Part shown: positions 1 through 6,428 of the stretch, in pieces
Layout of the letters: every line of letters begins with the position of its first letter
Numbering within the stretch: the first letter of the stretch is position 1
Translations under genes and position numbers: made by a program
Notes under the pieces: model-generated
What the model was told of the DNA's origin: nothing
What the model saw: only the letters and a program-made list of their open reading frames with translations
Database searches by the model: none
NCBI GenBank assembly: GCA_029571425.1
Contig: JAKPSR010000350.1
Location: forward strand, 1 to 7,063
Reading direction: 5' to 3'
Length of the DNA: 7,063 nt
DNA from: Spirochaetota bacterium
GTDB lineage: Bacteria; Spirochaetota; Spirochaetia; Treponematales; Treponemataceae

Positions 1-454
1 GGGCGAGGCTCGCGACGAGGTAGCCGAGGCCGAAGGACGACGCCAGGCTCAGGACGATGGCGAACGCGACGCGATGGGCCGGTCCCGCGATCCCGACGCC
101 GAACCCGAATCGGGCCACGAGGTACACGGCGAGAGCCGAGGCGAGGGCGAACGCGGCCTGCAGGGCGCTGACCGCGAGAAATAGCACGAGCGGGCTCGCG
201 GGCGTCGCCTTAAGCCGCCTAAGGACCTTCCCGTGCCGATACGAGGCGAAGGTCAGCGGTATGCCCATGAGCCCCGCGGCGCATATCCCGATCGACGCCG
301 TGCCCGCGAGGGCCGCGGCGCGGGCCTCGGCCGGCGAGATGAACCCGAGCAGGAGCATCACGGCGACGGGGAAGAGGACTCCGAAGAAAAGCATGTTCCC
401 GTCCCGAATCGCGAGCTTCGTCTCCGTCTTCAGTAGAACCCAAAACGCCTTCAT
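1..454 (-). CDS. ABC-2 type transporter permease, N-terminal part (cut by window edge)
   Basis: This is the membrane subunit of an ABC exporter, open at the left edge, so only about the first 151 residues are seen. The translation begins MKAFWVLLKTETKLAIRD, a short amphipathic N-terminus typical of ABC-2 permeases. It is followed by hydrophobic segments at about residues 22-38, 48-70, 88-113 and 128-150. A basic cytoplasmic stretch (YRHGKVLRRLKATPASP, about 72-88) matches the conserved 'gk-lkrl-atP-sp' region between TM2 and TM3 of drug and lipid exporters of this class. Full-length members usually have six membrane segments and about 240-260 residues. The start codon overlaps the stop of the upstream ATPase gene (ATGA at 451-454), and a strong Shine-Dalgarno (GAGGAGGT, 461-468) lies 6 nt before it. 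Co-expression with the ATPase is therefore near certain. The substrate cannot be read from sequence; drug or antibiotic export is an inference from the family and the MerR-like promoter. Confidence 0.9.
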   Translation of the reverse strand, partial: MKAFWVLLKTETKLAIRDGNMLFFGVLFPVAVMLLLGFISPAEARAAALAGTASIGICAAGLMGIPLTFASYRHGKVLRRLKATPASPLVLFLAVSALQAAFALASALAVYLVARFGFGVGIAGPAHRVAFAIVLSLASSFGLGYLVASLA

Positions 455-1176
455 ACCGCGACCTCCTCGTCGCCCATCAGGGCGATAAACGCGTCTTCGA
501 GATTCGACCCGCCGCCCGCGGCGACCAGCTCCTCCGGCGTCCCCCGCGCCACCACGCGGCCCCGGCGCATCACGGCGACTCGGTCGCACAGCCGCTCGAC
601 TTCGTCCATGTAGTGTGAGGTCAGGACAACCGTTCGCCCCTCGTCCCGGAGCGCGACGATCAGCGACCACACCTCGCGGCGCGCCTGTGGGTCGAGACCG
701 GTCGTAAGCTCGTCTAGGAAGACGAGCTCGGGATCCGGTATCAGCGCGAGGAGCACGGAAAGCTTCTGCCGCTCCCCGCCCGAGAGATCCTTGACCTCCA
801 CCCGCGCCTTCCCGGCGAGCCGGAAACGATCGAGAAGCTCGCGCCAATCCCGAGACCTCGGGTACAGGACCGCCGTTGCCTCGCAGACCTCGGCGACCCG
901 TATCCGATCCTGGTATCCCGTGCTCTGGAACTGAACCCCGACGCGAGAGAAAAGCTCCCGCCGGTCGCGAACAGGGTCGAGCCCGAGAACGCGCGCCGTG
1001 CCCGCGTCCCGATCCTTAACCCCGAGGACGCATTCGACGGTCGTGCTCTTGCCCGCGCCGTTGTGCCCGAGCAAGCCAAAGATCTCGCCACGCTTTACGG
1101 CGAGATCAACCCCGTCGAGCGCGCGAACCCTCCCGTAGGTTTTCACGAGGCCTTTCGCCTCGATCGCGTATTCCAT
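451..1176 (-). CDS. ABC transporter ATP-binding protein (drug/multidrug exporter type)
   Basis: This is the cytoplasmic ATPase that powers the neighbouring ABC-2 permease. It has 241 residues, the size of a stand-alone nucleotide-binding subunit. All motifs are present in order: Walker A GHNGAGKST (37-45), Q-loop region VQFQS (81-85), signature LSGGERQ (131-137), Walker B LVFLDE (151-156) with catalytic Glu156, D-loop TGLD (159-162) and switch His188 in LTSHYMDEVERLCDRV. The 'SHYMDE' wording and the GTPEEL tail are typical of the CcmA/DrrA-like exporter ATPases. One oddity is Leu157 where the family nearly always has Pro (DELTTGLD rather than DEPTTGLD); this is unlikely to abolish activity. 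The start is supported by AGGAGG at 1183-1188, 6 nt upstream. It is the first gene of an ATPase-permease operon and follows a MerR-type promoter at 1199-1229. Confidence 0.96.
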   Translation of the reverse strand: MEYAIEAKGLVKTYGRVRALDGVDLAVKRGEIFGLLGHNGAGKSTTVECVLGVKDRDAGTARVLGLDPVRDRRELFSRVGVQFQSTGYQDRIRVAEVCEATAVLYPRSRDWRELLDRFRLAGKARVEVKDLSGGERQKLSVLLALIPDPELVFLDELTTGLDPQARREVWSLIVALRDEGRTVVLTSHYMDEVERLCDRVAVMRRGRVVARGTPEELVAAGGGSNLEDAFIALMGDEEVAV

Positions 1177-1198
1177 CGTCCACCTCCTGTCTCGCTCG

Positions 1199-1229
1199 AG
1201 GCTACTGTCTCCCGTTAGGGGAGGGTCAA
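1199..1229 (-). promoter_or_regulatory. MerR-type promoter with 19-bp spacer and internal dyad
   Basis: Read on the minus strand, TTGACC (1224-1229) is followed by a 19-bp spacer and TAGCCT (1199-1204). The spacer contains the inverted repeat CTCCC-CTAAC-GGGAG (1209-1223). An over-long 19-bp spacer carrying a dyad is characteristic of promoters activated by MerR-family regulators, which untwist the DNA to realign the two boxes. It lies 22 nt upstream of the ATPase start codon. No MerR gene is in the window, so the regulator is unidentified. The architecture is seen directly; the regulator family is an inference. Confidence 0.65.
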
Positions 1230-1269
1230 GCGTTGCCGTCCTCCGTCAGTTTTTTCGTCATCGTCCGTA

Positions 1270-1299
1270 TTGACAAATAGTTTTATATACAACTAATAT
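1270..1299 (+). promoter_or_regulatory. Sigma-70-type promoter of the split-barrel protein/marR unit
   Basis: A perfect -35 box, TTGACA (1270-1275), is followed after 18 bp by a -10-like TAATAT (1294-1299). Transcription would start around 1305-1307, ahead of the Shine-Dalgarno AAGGAGG at 1318-1324. The -10 box is the central, unpaired part of the palindrome at 1281-1312, so a bound repressor would block polymerase. Confidence 0.7.
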
Positions 1300-1312
1300 G
1301 TTGTATATAAAA
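1281..1312. promoter_or_regulatory. Perfect 13-bp-arm palindrome, probable MarR operator
   Basis: The left arm TTTTATATACAAC (1281-1293) and right arm GTTGTATATAAAA (1300-1312) are exact reverse complements separated by TAATAT. The dyad covers the spacer, -10 box and likely start site of the promoter. AT-rich inverted repeats with TTGTATA-like half-sites are common MarR-family operators. The second gene of this unit encodes a MarR protein, so autorepression is the simplest reading. The palindrome is seen directly; the regulator assignment is inferred. Confidence 0.75.
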
Positions 1313-1329
1313 CCATTAAGGAGGATGAT

Positions 1330-1800
1330 ATGAAGCCGGAAGGATATAGCGAGGCACTCGCCCTGACGAAACGGGCGCCGTTCGTGTTTCTTAGCACGCT
1401 CGCCGACGGCGGGTTCCCGGAGACTCGGGTGCTCTTTAACTTGCTACAGAGGCGCGCGGACGCCCTTTCCTCGGGGCCAGCCCGGCCACGATCCGACTTC
1501 GCGACGTATCTTGGGACGAACACGGGGAGTAGGAAGGTCGCCCAAATGCGATCGGACCCGCGGGTGTGCCTCTATTACGCCGACGAGGATCGATATGAGG
1601 GTTGCATGGTTCGAGGCCGCGTCGTCGAGGTAGAAGACCGTTCGACGCGAGTCGCGGTATGGACGCCCGAATGGGACATGTATTACCAAGGCGGTCTCGA
1701 CGGGGGCGATTTCTCGTTGATCGCGTTCGATCCTGAGTTCGTCCGCTATTATCACGAGCTCAGGGTGCTAAGCTTCGATCCCCGAGCGGTCGATGCGTGA
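1330..1800 (+). CDS. Pyridoxamine 5'-phosphate oxidase-like FMN-binding split-barrel protein
   Basis: This 156-residue cytosolic protein belongs to the PNPOx-like / 'general stress protein 26' type of split beta-barrel. Diagnostic stretches are PFVFLSTLADGGFPETRVLFNL (about residues 17-38), the middle 'TNTGSRKVAQMRSDPRVCLYY' block (63-83) and the C-terminal 'VWTPEWDMYYQGGLDGGDFSLIAFDPEFVRYY' block (110-141). Family members bind FMN, F420 or haem, often as homodimers, and many have no known substrate. It lacks the length (usually above 200 residues) of true PdxH, so vitamin B6 oxidation should not be assumed even though PLP synthesis genes lie nearby. The start is fixed by AAGGAGG 5 nt upstream. 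It is the first gene of a unit with marR, whose start overlaps its last 8 nt. Expression is probably controlled by the palindromic operator at 1281-1312. A detoxification or stress role is plausible but unproven. Confidence 0.88.
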   Translation: MKPEGYSEALALTKRAPFVFLSTLADGGFPETRVLFNLLQRRADALSSGPARPRSDFATYLGTNTGSRKVAQMRSDPRVCLYYADEDRYEGCMVRGRVVEVEDRSTRVAVWTPEWDMYYQGGLDGGDFSLIAFDPEFVRYYHELRVLSFDPRAVDA

Positions 1801-2242
1801 CGGCGGGAACCTCCTCTCGCAGGCCCATCAGTTGGCCGGCCGCGCCTTCGCTCGCGTTCTCAAGCGGCACGGGATCGCGGCGCTAAGCCCTGGCCAGGGC
1901 CGGATCCTCTATGCCCTCTGGCGCGAGGATGGAATACCGCAGGGCGAGCTCGCGAGCAAGACGAAACTGGAGAAATCGACCCTCGCGCTTATGCTGGACC
2001 GACTTGAGGCGGACGGCCTCGTCGATCGTGTGCCCGACCCGGTCGACGCCCGCCGTCGGATCGTCCGCGCGACCGACGCGACCCGCCGCCTCGACGTCGC
2101 CTACGCGCGAGCGTCCGAGGAGATGATCGACGTCTTCTACCGCGGTATGCCGGAGTCCGAGATCGACCGGTTCGAGCGCTCTCTCAGGCGAATCATCGCG
2201 AATCTCGAGGAGGACGAGGCGGGCGCTAGAGGCGCACCCTGA
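1793..2242 (+). CDS. MarR-family transcriptional regulator
   Basis: This 149-residue protein has a winged helix-turn-helix typical of MarR dimers. An N-terminal helix (about 4-28) precedes GLSPGQGRILYALW-like residues (27-43). The HTH spans about 47-75 (GELASKTKLEKSTLALMLDRLEADGLVDR), and the basic wing DPVDARRRIV (82-91) matches the family's D-x-R-x-R signature. C-terminal helices (about 96-139) form the dimer interface. There is no cysteine, so an OhrR-like thiol switch is excluded; a small-molecule ligand is more likely. The ATG overlaps the stop of the upstream split-barrel gene by 8 nt and there is no strong Shine-Dalgarno, suggesting translational coupling. It probably binds the 1281-1312 palindrome and represses its own unit. 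Its last 17 nt overlap, on opposite strands, the 3' end of the beta-barrel gene. Confidence 0.93.
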   Translation: MRDGGNLLSQAHQLAGRAFARVLKRHGIAALSPGQGRILYALWREDGIPQGELASKTKLEKSTLALMLDRLEADGLVDRVPDPVDARRRIVRATDATRRLDVAYARASEEMIDVFYRGMPESEIDRFERSLRRIIANLEEDEAGARGAP

Positions 2243-2972
2243 CCCCGACGGTCGCGTAGTGGAACAAGGCGAAGGTATACACGCCCCCGCCGCCGTCGGA
2301 CCCGCCCTCGAGGATGCGGTATCCCGCGCGGAACGCGGCGCGTTCCCCGTGATCGTACTCGAGCGCGACGAGCACGTCCTCGGCGCGGCCGTACGGGCTC
2401 GCTAGGGCGTCCGCGTCGACGAGTACGCTGAAGGGTCCCGCGAAATTCCAGCGCAGGCCGAGGTTCACGAGCGGGACGAATCCTAAGTCGTCGCGACGTT
2501 CGTACCCGGCGTCGCCGGCAATGGATATGGACGCGCTTCTGATTTTTCCCGTAAGCCCCGCCGCGAGCTCGAGGCTATCCGTCTTCACGAATGAGTAACG
2601 ATAGGTGAGGCGATATGAATCGAACCGATATGACGAGTGTACCCGGGATCCTGAGGGAAACACGGTATCGCGATAGCGCACGTCCTCGTCTAATCGGCCC
2701 GAACCCTCGACGGTGAGCGGGGCGGCGAGGAAGCTGACCGAGTGTCGGTCGCGGAAGACGTAGCCAACGCGCACCCTGATCGCGCGGGCAGGGTCCTGGT
2801 TAAGGTCCGAAGCGAGGGAAAGGGTCGTCCCACCATCGTCCGGGATGCGGACGTCGTTATACCCGGTGAACGCGAGTCCGCCCTCCACGTCGATGAAGGC
2901 CTGCGCCGCGACGGCCGCGGCCGACCATAGGAACGACACGGAAAGTACTATGGCGCGCAGGTTTTTTTTCAT
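2226..2972 (-). CDS. Predicted outer-membrane beta-barrel protein, function unknown
   Basis: This is a 248-residue exported protein of no family that I recognise. The N-terminus MKKNLRAIVLSVSFLWSAAAVAAQA is a Sec signal peptide with likely cleavage after Ala23 (VAA|Q) or Ala25. The mature part has no long hydrophobic helix. It shows many alternating polar/hydrophobic strands rich in Tyr, Phe and Arg, such as SYRFDSYRLTYRYSF (about 114-128), GFVPLVNLGLRWNFAG (164-179) and the final YATVGVRVRL, separated by Asp/Gly-rich turns. This pattern and size suggest an 8-10-strand outer-membrane barrel. A conventional terminal Phe is missing; it ends in Leu. The start is supported by AAAGGAGAG just upstream. 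It has its own promoter (3016-3044) and a palindromic leader site (2987-3006), although it lies co-directionally downstream of the pdx operon. Confidence 0.72.
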   Translation of the reverse strand: MKKNLRAIVLSVSFLWSAAAVAAQAFIDVEGGLAFTGYNDVRIPDDGGTTLSLASDLNQDPARAIRVRVGYVFRDRHSVSFLAAPLTVEGSGRLDEDVRYRDTVFPSGSRVHSSYRFDSYRLTYRYSFVKTDSLELAAGLTGKIRSASISIAGDAGYERRDDLGFVPLVNLGLRWNFAGPFSVLVDADALASPYGRAEDVLVALEYDHGERAAFRAGYRILEGGSDGGGGVYTFALFHYATVGVRVRL

Positions 2973-2986
2973 ACTCTCTCCTTTTG

Positions 2987-3006
2987 GTGTTAGCTTTAGC
3001 TAACAC
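2987..3006. promoter_or_regulatory. Palindrome GTGTTAGCT-TT-AGCTAACAC, candidate operator
   Basis: Perfect 9-bp arms (2987-2995 and 2998-3006) are separated by TT. The site lies between the predicted start of transcription (about 3009) and the Shine-Dalgarno of the beta-barrel gene, where a bound repressor would block elongation or initiation. It could also form an RNA hairpin in the leader, but it does not cover the ribosome-binding site. Its sequence differs from the other palindromes in the window, so a regulator outside the window (TetR-like or other dimeric HTH) is likely. Confidence 0.55.
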
Positions 3007-3015
3007 TTCGAGACA

Positions 3016-3044
3016 AACATACGCTACCGTAATTGAAAAGGCAA
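3016..3044 (-). promoter_or_regulatory. Promoter of the beta-barrel gene
   Basis: On the minus strand TTGCCT (3039-3044) and TATGTT (3016-3021) are separated by exactly 17 bp, each matching the sigma-70 consensus at four of six positions. The match is moderate, but placement is right: transcription would start near 3009, leaving a leader of about 37 nt that contains the 2987-3006 palindrome. Confidence 0.5.
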
Positions 3045-3061
3045 GTATACGCGCGTTTTTT

Positions 3062-3352
3062 TTACGGGATGATCGAGTCAAGCGACCATTGCTCTGGGCT
3101 CGGGTCGGCGGCGAGCGAGCCGCGGATGCGCTCCATCAGGCGCTTGAACACGCCGGTTCGCATGAAGGCCTCGGCGTATGTCTTGTCCTGCCAGGTTCCG
3201 ATCGCGAGCGCCGCGGGTCGCGAGACCAGGAACTGCATGCGAACGAGGCCTGGGGCCTTCCGCGCCTCGTCGAGCACGAGCTCGCGCCAGAGGGCGCAGC
3301 CCTCCTCAAATTTGCCATTGATAAACTGGTATCTCATCGTCGCCGTGTACAT
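3062..3352 (-). CDS. Small antibiotic-biosynthesis-monooxygenase (ABM) domain protein
   Basis: This 96-residue protein fits the dimeric alpha-beta-barrel ABM fold. It has an N-terminal strand (MYTATMRYQFINGKFEEG), the helix CALWRELVLDEARKAPGLVRMQFLV (about 19-43), the strand AALAIGTWQDKTYAEAF (47-63) and the C-terminal helix FMRTGVFKRLMERIRGSL. 'GTWQDK-AEAFM-TGVFK' resembles the W-x-s...f-s conserved core of the family. ABM proteins include cofactor-free monooxygenases and many of unknown role. It is the last gene of the pdx operon. Its ATG lies inside the end of pdxT (19-nt overlap), and its own Shine-Dalgarno AAGGAGT (3357-3363) is embedded in pdxT codons 4 nt upstream, so translation is probably coupled. 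A role linked to vitamin B6 is suggested only by this position. Its substrate is unknown. Confidence 0.82.
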   Translation of the reverse strand: MYTATMRYQFINGKFEEGCALWRELVLDEARKAPGLVRMQFLVSRPAALAIGTWQDKTYAEAFMRTGVFKRLMERIRGSLAADPSPEQWSLDSIIP

Positions 3353-3984
3353 AATAACTCCTTAAGAAAGTATCGATGCACCCGATCATCCTCCGGATTC
3401 AGTTCGGGATGGAAGGTGAGGCCGAGTATAGAGCCGAAACGAACCATGATCGGCGCCCCGCGCTCGGGGTCTACGCCTTCCCGCGCGAGGACGACGACGC
3501 CGGTTTCGACCGAGGCGATGCGCGGCGCGCGGATAAAGGTCGCCGGAAATGGACGGTCGGGATTCCCTCCCGCGCATTCGGGCGCGAGCGTTACCGGCGC
3601 GACGAAGGATTCCGCTTGCCTTCCGTACGCGTTACGCGTGACGGTGATCGGAAGGACGTCAAGCGGTACGACTCGAGGATCGCCTGAGTCCCGGGCGAGG
3701 AGGATGAGTCCTGCGCACGTGCCCATCGTCGGCCTCTCGCGGGCGAAGTCTCGGAGGGCGTGCCAGAGCCTGCCGGGCCTAGGCGGCGCGCCAGGCTCCC
3801 AGTCGCTTTCCATCAGGAGCTTGGTGAGGGTCGTCGATTCCCCGCCGGGGATCACGAGGGCATCGATGCCCTCGAGGTCCGTAGCGGTCCTGATCTCCCG
3901 GGCCTCGGCGCCGAGGCGGCCAAAAGCCGCCCGATGGCTCGCGAAGCCCCCCTGCAGGGCGAGAACGCCGATGGTTGGAGCCAT
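3334..3984 (-). CDS. pdxT: Pyridoxal 5'-phosphate synthase glutaminase subunit PdxT
   Basis: This is the glutamine amidotransferase subunit of PLP synthase. It hydrolyses glutamine and channels ammonia to PdxS. The 216 residues carry the class I glutaminase triad: nucleophile Cys90 in GTCAGLILLA, and His192 and Glu194 in TFHPELN. PdxT hallmarks are the N-terminal IGVLALQGGFASHRAA, the PGGEST loop (46-51), RNAYGRQAESF (118-127) and FIRAP (150-154). Length is slightly above the usual 185-200 residues because of an insertion of charged and Pro-rich residues at about 60-72 (SDWEPGAPPRPG) and extra residues around 137-146. The ATG directly abuts the pdxS stop (TAG then ATG, no gap), and its ribosome-binding site (GAGGGTGG) is inside pdxS, so the two subunits are translationally coupled, as expected for a stoichiometric complex. 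The 3' end overlaps the ABM gene. Confidence 0.97.
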   Translation of the reverse strand: MAPTIGVLALQGGFASHRAAFGRLGAEAREIRTATDLEGIDALVIPGGESTTLTKLLMESDWEPGAPPRPGRLWHALRDFARERPTMGTCAGLILLARDSGDPRVVPLDVLPITVTRNAYGRQAESFVAPVTLAPECAGGNPDRPFPATFIRAPRIASVETGVVVLAREGVDPERGAPIMVRFGSILGLTFHPELNPEDDRVHRYFLKELLCTRRR

Positions 3985-4869
<885 letters not shown>

Positions 4870-4876
4870 ATCCGTT

Positions 4877-4882
4877 CCTCCT
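4877..4882 (-). promoter_or_regulatory. Start-deciding Shine-Dalgarno of pdxS
   Basis: AGGAGG lies 7 nt before the chosen pdxS ATG and overlaps the TAG stop (4881-4883) of the upstream regulator gene. It excludes the longer start at 5004 and shows that ribosomes ending the regulator gene terminate on the pdxS ribosome-binding site. Confidence 0.85.
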
Positions 4883-6401
4883 ACACGTAACCGAGGCCGC
4901 CCGATCCGGCGTCCCCCGGGGCCGATGCGAGGAACTCCCGCGTCGCGTCCCCCAATATTTTGATGCCCGCGCGAATTTCCTCCGCGCAAAGCGACCCATA
5001 GCACAGCCTAAACGAGTTTGCGAAGCGGCCGTCCGCGTCCTGCATCGGGCCTGGCAGGAAGGCGACGCCGCGCTCGATGGCCCGCAGGTAGAGGGCCACG
5101 CTCGAGTACCCCTGGGGGAGCGTCACCCAGAGCTGGAACCCGCCGGCGGGCCGCGTCCACGAGACGCCTTGCGGCATCGAGCTTTCAAGTGAGGCGAGGG
5201 TCACGTCCCTGAGGGCGAGGTAGTGCGCGCGCACTCGCTCGCGGTGGGCCGCGAGCCCATCCTTGTCCCGTATGAACGCCTCGGCGATACCCTGCATCAG
5301 CGGCGGACAGCCGAGATCCATCGTCTTTTTTATCCGCGCGAGCTCGCGGACGCGCTCTTCGGACGAGACGAGCCAGCCGACCCGGAGCCCGCTGATGAAG
5401 GATTTCGATAGCGACCCGAGGACGATCGCGCGTTCCGGGCCGGGATCCGCGAGAAAGGAGGCTGGTTCCGGGCCTTCGGCGTGCAGGTCGCGGAAGACCT
5501 CGTCCGAGACGAGGGTGACGCCGTTCCGACGCGCCCAAGCCGAGACAAGGGCGCCGCGGGCGGGCGAGACGTCGAGCCCCATTGGGTTATGGAGTACCGG
5601 ACAGAGGTAGAGATAGGAATTCTCGAGGCGAGGATCGTCGACGAGGGCGGCTGCGCTTGGTCCCTCGTCGTCCCTGACGATGGGTTCCGTCCAGAGCCCA
5701 TACGCCGCGAACGCGGAGGTTACTCCGCCGTAGCAGGGCGTCTCGCAAAGGACGCGGGCGCCCGTTTCCGCCGCTTGCTGGGCGACGAGCGCGATCGCTT
5801 GCTGGGATCCGCTCGTGACTAAGACGTGATCCGCTCCGACGTCGAGCCCACGCGCCCGGTACAGATCGGCGATCGCCGTTCGCAGAGACGGAAGTCCGCG
5901 CGGGTCCCCATAATCCCAAAAGATTTCCTCGCCAGACTCGAGCGCGCGGGTCGCGAGGCGCGTCAAAGTTCCTCGCTCGACGGTATCTGGATCGCCGATG
6001 CCGCGAGTGAACGCGATAATTCCCGGGCGTTGGGAAAGCCCCAGCAGGTCCGAAAGGCTTCGTGCGATGTTCGCCCTGAGGCGATTCCCCGCGGCGATCG
6101 CCTCATGGGAGGGCGGTTCTGCCTCAGGGCGACTTTCTTGGGGGTGAGCGGCGGGCTGTGCCCTCGCGGCGACGGAGGAAACGAAGGTTCCTCTGCCGAC
6201 ATGGGAGGTAATAAGCCCCTCCGCCGAGAGATCCTGAAGGGCGCGGCGGACCGTCGCCGGGGTGACCGACTTTTCGGCGGCGAGGACGGTAACGGGAGGT
6301 AGCCGGTCCCCTGCTGATCGGGCGCCGGAGCGAATTTCCTCGCGGAGGGAGTCCCTAATTTGGATGTAGAGCGGTATATCGCTCGTTTTATCCGGTTTCA
6401 T
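4881..6401 (-). CDS. pdxR: MocR/GntR-family regulator with aminotransferase-like domain, probable PdxR
   Basis: This 506-residue fusion has an N-terminal GntR winged HTH (about 9-76: IPLYIQIRDSLREEIRSG, LPPVTVLAAEKSVTPATVRRAL, GRGTFVSS), an Ala/Pro/Glu-rich linker (77-102) and a fold-type I aminotransferase-like domain (about 125-490). PLP-binding positions are present: HNPMG with Asn272, SDEVF with Asp300, Schiff-base Lys333 in GSLSKSFISGLRVGW, and Arg465 (NSFRLCYG). It should therefore bind PLP, the end product of the genes that follow. MocR proteins next to pdxST are known as PdxR; some bind PLP as an effector and control pdxST. Unlike the usual divergent layout, here it is the first gene of the operon, ending 11 nt before pdxS. 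The start at MKPDKTSD is chosen because upstream codons run through the promoter and palindrome. There is no Shine-Dalgarno, so initiation is probably on a very short leader. The PdxR name rests on context plus domain layout. Confidence 0.88.
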   Translation of the reverse strand: MKPDKTSDIPLYIQIRDSLREEIRSGARSAGDRLPPVTVLAAEKSVTPATVRRALQDLSAEGLITSHVGRGTFVSSVAARAQPAAHPQESRPEAEPPSHEAIAAGNRLRANIARSLSDLLGLSQRPGIIAFTRGIGDPDTVERGTLTRLATRALESGEEIFWDYGDPRGLPSLRTAIADLYRARGLDVGADHVLVTSGSQQAIALVAQQAAETGARVLCETPCYGGVTSAFAAYGLWTEPIVRDDEGPSAAALVDDPRLENSYLYLCPVLHNPMGLDVSPARGALVSAWARRNGVTLVSDEVFRDLHAEGPEPASFLADPGPERAIVLGSLSKSFISGLRVGWLVSSEERVRELARIKKTMDLGCPPLMQGIAEAFIRDKDGLAAHRERVRAHYLALRDVTLASLESSMPQGVSWTRPAGGFQLWVTLPQGYSSVALYLRAIERGVAFLPGPMQDADGRFANSFRLCYGSLCAEEIRAGIKILGDATREFLASAPGDAGSGGLGYV

Positions 6402-6428
6402 ATATATTAATACAGTATTAATATATAT
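6400..6428. promoter_or_regulatory. 29-bp perfect palindrome over the pdx operon start, probable PdxR operator
   Basis: Arms of 14 bp (6400-6413 and 6415-6428) flank one central base, with the core TTAATAC-A-GTATTAA. The right arm covers the -10 box of the pdx promoter and the left arm reaches into the start codon of the regulator gene, so occupation would shut off the whole operon. An autoregulatory site for the MocR protein is the simplest reading; a different dimeric regulator is possible. Confidence 0.7.

Noticed and set aside
57..488. Plus-strand open frame opposite the ABC permease
   Set aside because: The minus strand encodes a convincing hydrophobic ABC-2 permease with a ribosome-binding site and an ATGA overlap; the plus frame is Ala/Arg-rich noise.
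1330..1800. The split-barrel protein as PdxH, completing a vitamin B6 gene set
   Set aside because: It is shorter than PdxH and resembles the general-stress-type split barrels. It is in a separate, MarR-controlled unit, and PdxST makes PLP directly without needing PdxH.
3047..3063. GTATACGCGCG followed by T8 as an intrinsic terminator
   Set aside because: The CGCGCG run cannot form a hairpin with a usable loop, and no plus-strand gene ends here. On the minus strand, where the ABM gene ends, the run reads as A residues before the GC part.
4870..5004. In-frame N-terminal extension of pdxS to an ATG at 5004
   Set aside because: The extension is the antisense-free shifted frame of the regulator's C-terminus, has no family similarity, and would make PdxS 339 residues instead of 294. 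A strong Shine-Dalgarno precedes the ATG at 4869.
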